A DNA stretch of 64,000 nucleotides from a virus. The stretch is taken from positions 1-64,000 of the IMG/VR virus record IMGVR_UViG_3300024999_000080, one strand, 5' to 3'. Shown piece by piece: positions 50,443 through 58,939 of this stretch. Made by a program: the position numbers and the translations under genes. Position 1 is the first letter of the stretch. The number at the start of each line of letters is the position of its first letter. The notes beneath the pieces were generated by a model, which did not search any database, was not told where the DNA came from, and worked only from the letters and a program-made list of their open reading frames with translations.

Positions 50443-50891
50443 TGATTAAAATGGTTGATGATAATATTTTACAAGCAACAGAAGATATAATTGCCCACCA
50501 AGTAAATAGTATGGGAGTTATGGGAAGTGGTATAGCGAAACAAATTAAAGAGAAATATCCTGAAGTTTTTGATCAATATAGAAAATTCTTTATCAATAAT
50601 AAGTTTACCGCATTGGGTAAATGTCAAATTGTAAAAACAGAAGATAATAAATATATAGCAAATCTATTTGGTCAGTATAATTATGGAAGAGATAAACAAT
50701 ATACTGATTATAAAGCATTAGAAGAGGCGTTATTTTCATTAAAAGTAAGCGCAAAAGACCATAAGAAGTCTGTTGCAATCCCATTTAATATTGGATGTGG
50801 TTTAGCAGGAGGTTCATGGGAAGTAGTCTACAAAATCATTGAAGAAGTTTTTCAAGATTATGATGTAACTTTATATAGGTTGAATATGTAA
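50442..50891 (+). CDS. Macrodomain ADP-ribose-processing protein
   Basis: 149 residues, a single macrodomain. AHQVNSMGVMGSGIAKQIK (Asn/Gly loops) and IPFNIGCGLAGGSW are the ADP-ribose-binding motifs, closest in style to the DarG/Poa1p/TARG1 class. It may remove ADP-ribose or act on ADP-ribose-1''-phosphate. Its ATG shares a base with the ligA stop, so it is translationally coupled to an NAD-using enzyme. It could oppose ADP-ribosylating host defences (inference). Confidence 0.85.
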   Translation: MIKMVDDNILQATEDIIAHQVNSMGVMGSGIAKQIKEKYPEVFDQYRKFFINNKFTALGKCQIVKTEDNKYIANLFGQYNYGRDKQYTDYKALEEALFSLKVSAKDHKKSVAIPFNIGCGLAGGSWEVVYKIIEEVFQDYDVTLYRLNM

Positions 50892-50904
50892 AATATCTAA
50901 AAAG

Positions 50905-50957
50905 CAAACACTATATGTAGTGTCTAGTATTACAAAACACACTACATATAGTGTTTG
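50905..50957. terminator. Perfect 19-bp inverted repeat after the macrodomain gene
   Basis: CAAACACTATATGTAGTGT (50905-50923) and its exact complement (50939-50957), 15-base loop. It lies between two genes, without a T-run. Each arm contains a near-palindrome (CACTATATGTAGTG). Likely bidirectional terminator or protein-binding site. Confidence 0.6.
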
Positions 50958-51004
50958 AAATCCCATAAGTTATCGATTTCGAGGGATAAGGAGTCAAAAC
51001 GACA

Positions 51005-51244
51005 ATGAAAAATGATATTCCACAACGTATTAAAGACAATCCAAGCATTTATATACCCGATGGCCTATATTGTCACGGAAGAGCATCAAAAATAAGAGTG
51101 TGTCCTTTTTGGGATTTAGACAAAGAGAAACCAGAACAGCAAAATGGTTATTGCCATTATTTAAAACAAGGTGATTGGGATTTTGATTATACAGGATTAC
51201 TTTGGGACATGTGTAAAGAGTGCGACATAAATTTATCTTCATAA
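51005..51244 (+). CDS. Small Cys-rich protein
   Basis: 79 residues, behind AAGGAG. Cys/His spread: YCHGRASKIRVCPFWDLD, YCHYLKQGDW, CKEC. This form (C...CPFWD...G-x-C) recurs in phage proteins that bind metal. Unknown. Confidence 0.5.
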   Translation: MKNDIPQRIKDNPSIYIPDGLYCHGRASKIRVCPFWDLDKEKPEQQNGYCHYLKQGDWDFDYTGLLWDMCKECDINLSS

Positions 51245-51281
51245 TTTAAAATACCAAACTTATTTGATAAAGAAAGGAATG

Positions 51282-51548
51282 ATGAAAATTAATATAAGAA
51301 AAGATTTATTTAAAATTTTTCAAGAGAACAAAGATGAATATGATTTGTATGAAAAAGTAGTGAATTATATTGAGTCAAAAATAGAAACCACAAAAGGCGA
51401 GGAGAATGCAGAATTTTATTATCAAATAATGCAACTAGAAAATAGTATTAATAATGCAGGATGGGAAGATCGTCATTCTCAACAAATCCAAAAATTATGG
51501 GATATTCAAAATAATATTACAGGTAGATATGAAAAATATTTATCATAG
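51282..51548 (+). CDS. Small helical protein
   Basis: 88 residues from ATG 51282 (AAAGGA upstream). Glu/Lys/Gln helices. Not recognised. Confidence 0.45.
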   Translation: MKINIRKDLFKIFQENKDEYDLYEKVVNYIESKIETTKGEENAEFYYQIMQLENSINNAGWEDRHSQQIQKLWDIQNNITGRYEKYLS

Positions 51549-51590
51549 AATCAAAGGATTATTTCATGCCAAGTAAGAAAGGAGTAAACT

Positions 51591-51827
51591 ATGCGTAAAT
51601 ACATAGTAGATAATTTAGAAAATACATCAACCAATGAACATAATTTCGACCAAGAATATCACAATAAATATATTTCTAAAACAGGAGAAGTAATTAAACA
51701 TGATTATAAATCAGGAGTATTTAAATCATTTATATGTTTAGGCTTTGATAAGGATGAAAAAGGATTCTTTACAGATGTTGATTGGTTTCATGTTTGTGAT
51801 TTGAGGAATCCACAGTTTGGTGGTTAA
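51591..51827 (+). CDS. Hypothetical protein
   Basis: 78 residues behind AAAGGAG. Contains KSGVFKSFICLGFDKDEKGFF. Not recognised. Confidence 0.5.
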   Translation: MRKYIVDNLENTSTNEHNFDQEYHNKYISKTGEVIKHDYKSGVFKSFICLGFDKDEKGFFTDVDWFHVCDLRNPQFGG

Positions 51828-51854
51828 ATTGGAAAGGTGTAAGGAGTATGAACA

Positions 51855-52037
51855 ATGAAAATTAGAATTATCAAAGATATGTCAGCAGAAAATAATAGTA
51901 CAGTTTTAATTACTAAATTTATTGGTAAAGTGTTTGATGCAAAACTATTTGGGTTTACCACAGTTAGAGTAGATTTCGGTGAGGATTTAGGTGAGTTACA
52001 TGTTTATAAGGGAGAATACGAGGTTGTAGAATCCTAA
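51855..52037 (+). CDS. Small beta-rich protein
   Basis: 60 residues; strands MKIRIIKDM, TTVRVDFGEDLGELHVYKG. Possibly an SH3-like barrel. Weak ribosome site. Confidence 0.45.
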   Translation: MKIRIIKDMSAENNSTVLITKFIGKVFDAKLFGFTTVRVDFGEDLGELHVYKGEYEVVES

Positions 52038-52087
52038 CACGAAATTTAACATTTATCGTAAAATAGAAAGGAATTGATTTAAACAAG

Positions 52088-52153
52088 ATGGAAGAAAGAT
52101 TTATTGAGTGGACTACTAGGAATATAGAATTTAAAACAAACTCAAACAACTAA
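52088..52153 (+). CDS. Putative 21-residue peptide
   Basis: From ATG 52088; its stop shares a base with the next start. A GAAAGGA box is 15 bases upstream. Product begins MEERFIEWTTRNIEF. Doubtful; may only be a leader that couples translation to the next gene. Confidence 0.3.
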   Translation: MEERFIEWTTRNIEFKTNSNN

Positions 52154-52404
52154 TGTATCAGAGTATCAAAGGAAAAATTAAACATTATGAAATGGATAGT
52201 GGAAAAGAGAATAGAAATAAAGGCATAGTGTGTAAATGTTGTTTTTATCTAAGAAATACGTTTGGATTTTCAGCAATGACATTATCATATTGTGGAATCT
52301 GTAAAGAACCAATTCTCAATGGTAGTTCAGATACAAATAAAGTGTGTGATAAATGTGCAGGGATTAATGATTTATGCATACATTGTGGTGGAAAAATGGA
52401 TTGA
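52153..52404 (+). CDS. Small zinc-finger protein
   Basis: 83 residues with five CxxC-type pairs (CKCC, CGIC, CDKC, CIHCG). Typical of phage Zn mini-proteins. Unknown. Confidence 0.5.
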   Translation: MYQSIKGKIKHYEMDSGKENRNKGIVCKCCFYLRNTFGFSAMTLSYCGICKEPILNGSSDTNKVCDKCAGINDLCIHCGGKMD

Positions 52405-52452
52405 GTTCAATTAAACTTATGGACTTATAGGAAAATAAAAAGGAGGATGGCA

Positions 52453-52893
52453 ATGGACTTTAAAGTAGGAGATAGGGTTAAAGTTGTAAGAATATCTAAT
52501 GAGGATGATGTATTTGATGTTGAACCAATGTACTTAATAGGTAAAACTGGTACAGTTGTGACAATTGAGAGAAGTAAGTATATGCCTTTAGATGACACAG
52601 ACTGTCCCTATCAGATAAAGTTTGATGATGATATTTCTCAAGAATCAGGCAATCTTTATTGGGAAGAAAGAGAGTTAGAACTGATAGAAGCAATTAATGA
52701 AACTAAAATGACAGGAAGAAAAAAATTCAATTTAATATTTGCAAATATGACGAATGAAAGTTTAGCAGATTTGTTTCTTGGAGGAAGTTGCCCTAGTGAA
52801 TTTGGTCTTTTTGACAAAAAAGAAACCGGATGTCCAGATTTTATTTGCACAAGTTGTTGGGAAAAAGCTTTAGATATGGAGTATGAACAATAA
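52453..52893 (+). CDS. KOW-like protein with Cys-rich tail
   Basis: 146 residues from ATG 52453 (AGGAGG upstream). Residues 3-75: KVGDRVKVVRI, LIGKTGTVVTIERS, YQIKFDDD, LYWEERELELIE, the five-strand pattern of a KOW/SH3-like barrel. C-terminal part has CPSEFGLFDKKETGCPDFIC and CW, a metal-site arrangement. The N-terminal barrel is related in pattern to the gene at 56232. Confidence 0.55.
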   Translation: MDFKVGDRVKVVRISNEDDVFDVEPMYLIGKTGTVVTIERSKYMPLDDTDCPYQIKFDDDISQESGNLYWEERELELIEAINETKMTGRKKFNLIFANMTNESLADLFLGGSCPSEFGLFDKKETGCPDFICTSCWEKALDMEYEQ

Positions 52894-52910
52894 ATGGAGG
52901 AAATAATATT

Positions 52911-53237
52911 ATGACAATTTGCAAAGAATGTGAATTTTATTCAGAGGATTATTTAACTGGATTATCTCCACAAGATCAATTAGATCATACTAGTGGTCAC
53001 TGTATGGATTCTAGTAATCCAGATTTTAATGAATGGGCAAGAACATTTGGTAAAGGTATTGCTAGAGAAGATTCATACACAAATCCTAAATGGTGTGCTA
53101 AAATTGATAATCCTGAAACAACAGTTGAAGATTATAGTGAAGAGGAAATTAGTGAATTAGTTGCAGTAGAAAAAAATTATCGTAAATTAATTGCATATAT
53201 AAAACATGCAAGATCAAATGATATGCTTTGGTATTAA
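52911..53237 (+). CDS. Small Cys-rich protein
   Basis: 108 residues; CKEC near residue 4, then HC and C. Acidic tail. Behind GGAGG. Not recognised. Confidence 0.5.
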   Translation: MTICKECEFYSEDYLTGLSPQDQLDHTSGHCMDSSNPDFNEWARTFGKGIAREDSYTNPKWCAKIDNPETTVEDYSEEEISELVAVEKNYRKLIAYIKHARSNDMLWY

Positions 53238-53259
53238 TTAAATAGAAGGAGTTGATTAA

Positions 53260-53436
53260 ATGGATTTAAAAGTTGAACCACAAAAACATTCAATAATGAC
53301 ATTGTATGGAACAGATACTCAAGAAATACTCCGTTTTGAACCTAATGGCGATATCTTTATTCATGGCAAATTATCAGCTAATGATAGGGAAATAACTGAT
53401 GGATTTAGAGAATTTTTAGGACAACAGGGATTTTAA
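53260..53436 (+). CDS. Small hypothetical protein
   Basis: 58 residues from ATG 53260, behind GAAGGAG. Pattern TQEILRFEPNGDIFIHGKLS is a common short phage motif of unknown role. Confidence 0.5.
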   Translation: MDLKVEPQKHSIMTLYGTDTQEILRFEPNGDIFIHGKLSANDREITDGFREFLGQQGF

Positions 53437-53481
53437 AAATCAAATAAACAGAACATTTTATGTTGATTGGAGGTGAAAGTA

Positions 53482-53661
53482 ATGAATGATAAAATCTTGG
53501 TTGAATTAACTAAAGAAGAAATGAACATTGTCAAGAATGGAATGTTGCTAATTTTATCCCTTTCAAAGAGAAGTCAAATTGATTTGAGAAATAATGCTAA
53601 AGATTTATATGAAGGCATTTATAATAAATTTGATTTATTGTATGAAAATAAATGGTATTAA
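53482..53661 (+). CDS. Small helical protein
   Basis: 59 residues from ATG 53482 (GGAGGTGA upstream). VELTKEEMNIVKNGM helix pattern. Not recognised. Confidence 0.45.
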   Translation: MNDKILVELTKEEMNIVKNGMLLILSLSKRSQIDLRNNAKDLYEGIYNKFDLLYENKWY

Positions 53662-53703
53662 GTCAAATATTCCAGAGTAAAAATAAAGGAGGAAATAATT
53701 AAA

Positions 53704-54786
53704 TTGAATAATACGATATTTATACCAAAAACAATTAAAGTTGGCTACCAAACACGCGATGATACATATACAGGCCAACTAGCATACATTATTTATTTTG
53801 ATCAAAAAGGAGTTTTAAGAAAGGAAAGAAGTTGGGAATCATGGAGAGATAAAAAAATTGAATCACAAGAATTTTTAAATGAACCAACTTCAGGATTTGT
53901 TTTAAATAAGAAGGTAGGGGATTACAGCTCTCATTGGAGTCACAGACAAGCATATGTAAGGGTTTACGACCCTCGTAATTTTGAGTTTGAAGTCACAATA
54001 GAAAACCTGCTTTACATTCTTGAAAATGCTAGTTCTATCAAAGGTAAGGGTTTAGAGGGATTTTTCGTGTACGGTTGGGATGGCAAGGATCTTCTCTTAA
54101 TGCCTGTGGAGTCACCAGATTACAAAGAGATTACTGAATATAGTGAAATGATTCTTCGAAACAGTTATGTTAAAGCAAAAGACTTAAAACTAGGTGCAAC
54201 ATATAAAACCAAAACAAATGAAGAATGGATTTATATGGGTAGATTTGACTATCATACTACTAGAAGTGATAAGATAGAGAGACCACAAATTAATTCTTAT
54301 AGTTATTATCGTTCATATGATTATGTTCAAGTCAATGTCAACAAAGGTAAACATCATTTCTTTACTAGAGAAACTAAAGATTATTCATATCTAAGCATAT
54401 TAACCATTAAATCACTTGGGGAAAGATTCATAGACACTGTATCAACTGATTGTGTAGAAAATTATGCTGAATTATTTGAAAAACTTGAATGTAAAACTGA
54501 ATATTCTCCATATGATGAAAGCAAAGATGAATATATTAAATATACATTTGAAGAATTCTGTGAAAAATTAAAAGGTAGTAGAGGATTATACTGTTGGGAT
54601 ACGCTAAATAAAAATATATATGTAACTAATTTTTATAATGACCAAAACAGATATTATTTTGAAGATAGAAATAGTAATACTAGTAAAAAGATAGAAGGTA
54701 CTCTTGAAGAAATTTACAATATCATCCAACCAATGTACAAAAATGAATACCTAGAAAACAATAAATTATATAGAGAGGGGAAATAA
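53704..54786 (+). CDS. Large hypothetical protein
   Basis: 360 residues from TTG 53704, behind AAGGAGG. Aromatic- and charge-rich. Contains YTGQLAYIIYFDQKGVLRKE, a QAYVRVYDPRNFEFEV segment and LKLGATYKTKTNEEWIYMGR. It may have two beta-rich domains. No family recognised. Next gene starts 2 bases after its stop. Confidence 0.55.
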   Translation: MNNTIFIPKTIKVGYQTRDDTYTGQLAYIIYFDQKGVLRKERSWESWRDKKIESQEFLNEPTSGFVLNKKVGDYSSHWSHRQAYVRVYDPRNFEFEVTIENLLYILENASSIKGKGLEGFFVYGWDGKDLLLMPVESPDYKEITEYSEMILRNSYVKAKDLKLGATYKTKTNEEWIYMGRFDYHTTRSDKIERPQINSYSYYRSYDYVQVNVNKGKHHFFTRETKDYSYLSILTIKSLGERFIDTVSTDCVENYAELFEKLECKTEYSPYDESKDEYIKYTFEEFCEKLKGSRGLYCWDTLNKNIYVTNFYNDQNRYYFEDRNSNTSKKIEGTLEEIYNIIQPMYKNEYLENNKLYREGK

Positions 54787-54788
54787 AT

Positions 54789-55193
54789 ATGAAAACTGAA
54801 ACAAATGATTTAAAAATTATGGAACTAAAAAAGCAAATTGAGGATAAGAAAAGTTTAATAAATAAATCTCAAAAATTCTCACCAATTACTAATTGTTCTG
54901 TTGAAATTGATGGAGAGCGTTCTAATCTACAAGTGTTAACAAAAGATAAGTTAATTTCCTTATTAGTTAAACTTAATTCATATGCAATATCTGCTAAAGA
55001 TTTAGAGGTTGATTTTGTTATTTCTGGTTATCATGTTGCGGATTGGATTACAGATATTAAGTCTAAACTTGATTTTGTAAGTAGAAAAGAAGAAGAAAAT
55101 AAACTTAAAGTTATGGAATCCAAATTGCATCAATTACTTTCTAATGAAAAGAAAGTTGAACTTGAAATTGATGAGATTATGAAAAATTTGTAA
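54789..55193 (+). CDS. Coiled-coil protein
   Basis: 134 residues with coiled coils at both ends (IMELKKQIEDKKSLINK; KVMESKLHQLLSNEKKVELE) around a central alpha/beta part. Co-transcribed with the 360-residue gene. Not recognised. Confidence 0.5.
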   Translation: MKTETNDLKIMELKKQIEDKKSLINKSQKFSPITNCSVEIDGERSNLQVLTKDKLISLLVKLNSYAISAKDLEVDFVISGYHVADWITDIKSKLDFVSRKEEENKLKVMESKLHQLLSNEKKVELEIDEIMKNL

Positions 55194-55210
55194 TAAATCT
55201 TAAAAATTCA

Positions 55211-55274
55211 AAAAGTGAAAGTGCCTTGTAGCAAGGGTTACAGGGCATGGTACTTCCATTAAAATCTGACTTTT
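55211..55274. ncRNA. Structured intergenic element A
   Basis: Nested pairings: AAAAGT/ACTTTT (55211-55216, 55269-55274), GAAAGTGCC/GGTACTTC (55217-55225, 55249-55256) and a hairpin CCTTG-TAG-CAAGG (55224-55236). Shares ACTTCCATTAAAA with the element at 62.66 kb. Could be a terminator, riboswitch or other RNA element; role not assigned. Confidence 0.35.
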
Positions 55275-55289
55275 ATCGTAAAATAAACC

Positions 55290-55318
55290 TTGCAATTATT
55301 AACAAATTAATGTATAAT
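55290..55318 (+). promoter_or_regulatory. Sigma-A promoter
   Basis: TTGCAA (55290-55295), 17-base spacer, TATAAT (55313-55318), upstream of the frameshifted gene at 55384. Confidence 0.65.
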
Positions 55319-55383
55319 TCATAGTGAACTAGGAAATAATATTTACTATAATCCTATGTCAATAAAAGGAGGTAGTAAATATT

Positions 55384-55597
55384 ATGAGAAGTATTCTAAA
55401 TGGTTATGTTGAAACATTTTATGTATTAGGAAACAAAGATGGAAAAGCCTAAAAGTTTTATATTAATCACTGATCCTATGAGAGCAAAGAAATTTGACTC
55501 TAGAGAGGAAGCATCTGATTACCATGATAAATGTAGGAATGATTATTTAGAATATTTGTTTGTTCATCAAATTAGGATTACTGTAGAATTGATTTAG
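55384..55597 (+). pseudogene. Small protein split by a likely frameshift
   Basis: ATG 55384, behind AAAGGAGG, gives a 22-residue frame ending at 55452 (ETFYVLGNKDGKA). The next frame continues coherently from about 55450 (KSFILITDPMRAKKFDSREE, ending at 55597). Dropping one T at about 55450 joins them into one 70-residue protein. Alternatively the second frame is a separate gene from ATG 55439 with a weak AGGA. Confidence 0.45.
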
Positions 55598-55618
55598 TTG
55601 TTTGGTTTATTTTGTTTG

Positions 55619-55666
55619 AGGTGTAATATATAATTGTAATATAAATATATTGCACCTTATTTTTTA
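55619..55666 (+). terminator. Rho-independent terminator
   Basis: AGGTGTAATATAT pairs with ATATATTGCACCT, followed by TATTTTTT. A classic hairpin plus T-run closing the 55.3 kb unit. Confidence 0.85.
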
Positions 55667-55689
55667 AAGAAGAAGGAGAGATGAAATAA

Positions 55690-56199
55690 ATGGAAAATTA
55701 TTTTGAAGTAACTAAACAATCGTCTTTACACCAAGAATACATGGATTATATAACTAGTGATAAAATAATGAGGGAAATTTCCCATGAGTTTTTATCCAAA
55801 AATAATATTAACACAAAGGAATATTCTTCAACTAAAGATACTTTTTACATTGTCCCAACTGAAAAAGATATTGAGGACTTTAGCAAAATGCTTAATAAAA
55901 AATTGGAAAATGGTTTAAGAGCATTTAAAGCAAAATCTAAAATAGGCAAAGCATGGATAGATACTCTTAAAGAGAAGGGAGTACAACCATTACATAAACC
56001 AATGTTGATGCTGTATTTTAATGTTTATGGCGAAACACAAAGCAGATTATTTGCCATTGAAGATAAAGTATATTGTTCTTTTAAGAGTGAGCATAATTTT
56101 GAAAATCCAGAAGGTTTTATAGAATTAAAAGCAAGTGAGTTTTATAAAATCGTAGAAGATAAAAATGAAAGAAGGACTCTAGCAAGGGACTTAATCTAA
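55690..56199 (+). CDS. Hypothetical protein
   Basis: 169 residues, behind GAAGGAG. Helical N-terminal half, alpha/beta C-terminal half (PLHKPMLMLYFNVYGETQSR). Not recognised. Confidence 0.55.
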   Translation: MENYFEVTKQSSLHQEYMDYITSDKIMREISHEFLSKNNINTKEYSSTKDTFYIVPTEKDIEDFSKMLNKKLENGLRAFKAKSKIGKAWIDTLKEKGVQPLHKPMLMLYFNVYGETQSRLFAIEDKVYCSFKSEHNFENPEGFIELKASEFYKIVEDKNERRTLARDLI

Positions 56200-56231
56200 T
56201 CTTTTCTAGGAAAATAAAAGGAGGAATTATT

Positions 56232-56651
56232 GTGAAATTTAAAGTAAACGATAGAGTTAAAATTATAGAAATTGGTGCTACAGATCCTTCATATTTGTTA
56301 AATCAAGTTGGAATAATTATCAAAATAAGAAGAAATAGCGATTATGTTTATGAAATAGAATTTGTAGATGAAAATATGAAACATATAGAACAAGTTTTAT
56401 GGCAAGAGCATGAATTAGATTTTGATAAACCAATTATTAATCAATTCACGAAATTAATGAGTAGTGATTGGGAAGCATGGTATATGAATGGTAAATTAAT
56501 TGCGGAAGGGCATATCGTTAGGGTTGAAAGTATTTTAGATGCTTTAACTGATATATTTCCTAATACATATGATTCTATTGAAATATCAGATGAAATTGCA
56601 GAAGAAGGATTTAGTGAAAATTTAGAGGATATGAATATCACAGTAAATTGA
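56232..56651 (+). CDS. KOW-like protein
   Basis: 139 residues from GTG 56232, behind AGGAGG. Residues 1-65 form a barrel pattern (KVNDRVKIIEI, LLNQVGIIIKIRRN, YEIEFVDEN, VLWQEHELDF) related to the gene at 52453. The C-terminal half contains WEAWYMNGKLIAEGHIVRVE, which is shared by several small phage proteins. Confidence 0.55.
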   Translation: MKFKVNDRVKIIEIGATDPSYLLNQVGIIIKIRRNSDYVYEIEFVDENMKHIEQVLWQEHELDFDKPIINQFTKLMSSDWEAWYMNGKLIAEGHIVRVESILDALTDIFPNTYDSIEISDEIAEEGFSENLEDMNITVN

Positions 56652-56696
56652 CCATTCAAAGTATATGTGCATAAATAATAATTAGGAGGTAATGTG

Positions 56697-57541
56697 ATGA
56701 TAATCCCAGATAGATTAAAACAAACTTATTATAATATGAAGCAAAGATGTTATAATCCTAATGCAAAGGATTATAAAAATTATGGATGGCGAGGAATAAT
56801 TGTTTGTAAAGAATGGTTAAATAATAGTAAATCATTTTATGATTGGGCGATAAACAATGGATATACTGATAAATTAACTATAGATAGGGAAAATAATGAT
56901 GGAAATTATGAACCAGATAATTGCAGATGGGTTACAAGAAAAGTTCAAAACAATAATAAAGCAAATAATAAAATTATTGAAATAGATGGTATATCAAAAA
57001 CGATAGCACAGTGGAGTGAAGAAACAGGCGTTCCTCCCAATACTCTTAGTTATAGGATTGGTATTGGACTGAAAACATATAAAGATTTATTTGCTATTCC
57101 TAGCCACGTTGAAATAGAAATAAATAATCAAACTAAAACGTTATTAGAGTGGTCAAAGACATCCGGATTAGATACAGCGACAATTTATAGACGATATACG
57201 GCAGGATGGGATAATAATGATTTATTATCAGAATTAATAGATATTACGAAACATATAGAAATCAATGGAGAAATACATACCGCAACAGAATGGGCAGAAA
57301 TATCTGGTTTAACTAGAGATATAATATTGCATAGAATATCATATGGTTGGAAAAATGAAGATTTATTAAAACCTAAAACAAAAGAGATAAAGAAAAAAAT
57401 ATTGAAATTGATGGCGAATCCCACACTAAAGATGAATGGTGTGAAATTTTAGATATCAGTCCAACGACATTTTATAGAAGAATGAAGAATGGTATTTCTA
57501 ATATTAATTTATTAAGAAAAAAATACAAATTTCAATTATAA
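56697..57541 (+). pseudogene. HNH-type homing endonuclease, frameshifted near its end
   Basis: ATG 56697 after AGGAGG. N-terminal HNH-like core (MKQRCYNPNAKDYKNYGWRG, VCKEWL, LTIDRENNDGNYEPDNCRW) followed by HTH repeats (IEIDGISKTIAQWSEETGVP; EIEINNQTKTLLEWSKTSGL; IEINGEIHTATEWAEISGL). In the first frame it ends at 57452. A fourth repeat (IEIDGESHTKDEWCEILDIS) and end at 57541 lie one frame over, joined at the A-run 57393-57399, consistent with one lost A. Core and first three repeats are intact, so it may still work. Confidence 0.75.
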
Positions 57542-57549
57542 AATAATAC

Positions 57550-57597
57550 TTGTAATCCTACAATAAGTAAGATATAATTATTATTGTAGGATTACAA
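57550..57597 (+). promoter_or_regulatory. Sigma-A promoter embedded in a perfect 17-bp inverted repeat
   Basis: TTGTAA (57550-57555), 17-base spacer, TATAAT (57573-57578). TTGTAATCCTACAATAA (57550-57566) covers the -35 and most of the spacer; its exact reverse complement (57581-57597) covers the start point. It drives the methyltransferase-helicase pair. An operator for a dimeric repressor, or a 5' RNA hairpin when transcription comes from upstream. Confidence 0.7.
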
Positions 57598-57619
57598 AAT
57601 AAGAAAAGAGATGATACAT

Positions 57620-58939
57620 ATGAGTAGTTCATTAATTGGAGACAGCAAACTCAACTTTTTCCCAACGGAAATTTGGGAGACATATCGTTTATTAGGATTG
57701 CTTGGCAGAATTGATATTGATTATATGAAAAAGAATTACCTCAAAGAATATTATACAGAGCAAGGTTTATATCAAGAAATTGCGATGAGATCACTCGACT
57801 CATCTGTTCCTATAGACTATTGTTATTATGATAAATGGCTAAATGATAAAGATTATGATAAAATTAAGCAGTATTGTGAATATACATTGGGTTATGGAGA
57901 TAAATTTCCTATTGTTGTTGCTGATTTATTTGCAGGAAATGGAGACTTCTTAGACGTAATAAAATCTTTTATTCCTAAGAAAAATAATAGCAATGATTTC
58001 TTATTAATTGCTAATGAATTGGAAGAACATAGGTTTAATTGTATCAAGGAAAATAAAAATATTGATGATTGCTATAATTCTTCATTTGAGGAATTAAGAT
58101 TACCTAAAAATTCAATTTCTCTTATGCTTTATAATTGTCCGTATGGAAGCACAAATGGAGTAAGAAATGTTAAGCACTACTTATCCATGATCTTAGATAA
58201 ACAAATCCTCTACAACCCCTCTACATCAAAAGATTACAAATCAGGATACATAGCATTCGTAATCAGAAAAGATGATTTTCTTGATTCGCTAGACATCTTA
58301 TCTAAAAACTTTGACATCCTAAAAAACTCAATCTACAAAACAAATCCAGAAGAATATGCAAAATTCAAACAATATATTTTCATTGCTCATCTTAAACGCC
58401 ATCCTTACGACCTCTCCAATGCCCTACAAGCAATGGATTTCCAAAAACAATACAATGAAGTAAAAGAAATAATCCTCTCTGAACCAGAATTTAACCTCAG
58501 ACAATACAACACTTATCAATCAATGAATTATCCTTACATTGACTATGAAACTGCAAAAGAAAATAATAAATATACTGAAGCACCTGAAACTCATATCAGC
58601 AAAAATGATTCAATTTGGAAATGGGTAAAAGGAATTACTGAATTAAAAGATTTAGGTGAAGAAAAATTAGTTGTTCCTAAACCACTTAAATTAGGTGAAA
58701 TTAGTAATCTCTTAGCATCTGGAATGATAAATGGAGAAATATCTATTGATGGAATAGGTAGACATGTTGCTATTGGTGGAACAAAATCAATTGAGAAAAA
58801 AGAAATAAGTAAATATAAAGATGAAAATGGAGAAAATGTTACTGAAACAAAGATAATTAAAATGAGTTTGCCCTATCTTAATATTTTATGCTCATATAAT
58901 GGCAAATTAATCATAAAAGAACTTGGAGATGGTACATAA
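57620..58939 (+). CDS. DNA methyltransferase-like protein (DUF6094 type)
   Basis: 439 residues from ATG 57620. VVADLFAGNGDFLDVI near residue 100 is a SAM-binding loop, ANELEEHRF is motif II, and MLYNCPYGSTNG near residue 170 takes the place of NPPY. The form fits the DUF6094 family, N6-adenine methyltransferase-like proteins found beside SF2 helicases on mobile elements. With Cys in place of the first Pro, activity is uncertain. The helicase start follows the stop directly. Confidence 0.7.
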   Translation: MSSSLIGDSKLNFFPTEIWETYRLLGLLGRIDIDYMKKNYLKEYYTEQGLYQEIAMRSLDSSVPIDYCYYDKWLNDKDYDKIKQYCEYTLGYGDKFPIVVADLFAGNGDFLDVIKSFIPKKNNSNDFLLIANELEEHRFNCIKENKNIDDCYNSSFEELRLPKNSISLMLYNCPYGSTNGVRNVKHYLSMILDKQILYNPSTSKDYKSGYIAFVIRKDDFLDSLDILSKNFDILKNSIYKTNPEEYAKFKQYIFIAHLKRHPYDLSNALQAMDFQKQYNEVKEIILSEPEFNLRQYNTYQSMNYPYIDYETAKENNKYTEAPETHISKNDSIWKWVKGITELKDLGEEKLVVPKPLKLGEISNLLASGMINGEISIDGIGRHVAIGGTKSIEKKEISKYKDENGENVTETKIIKMSLPYLNILCSYNGKLIIKELGDGT

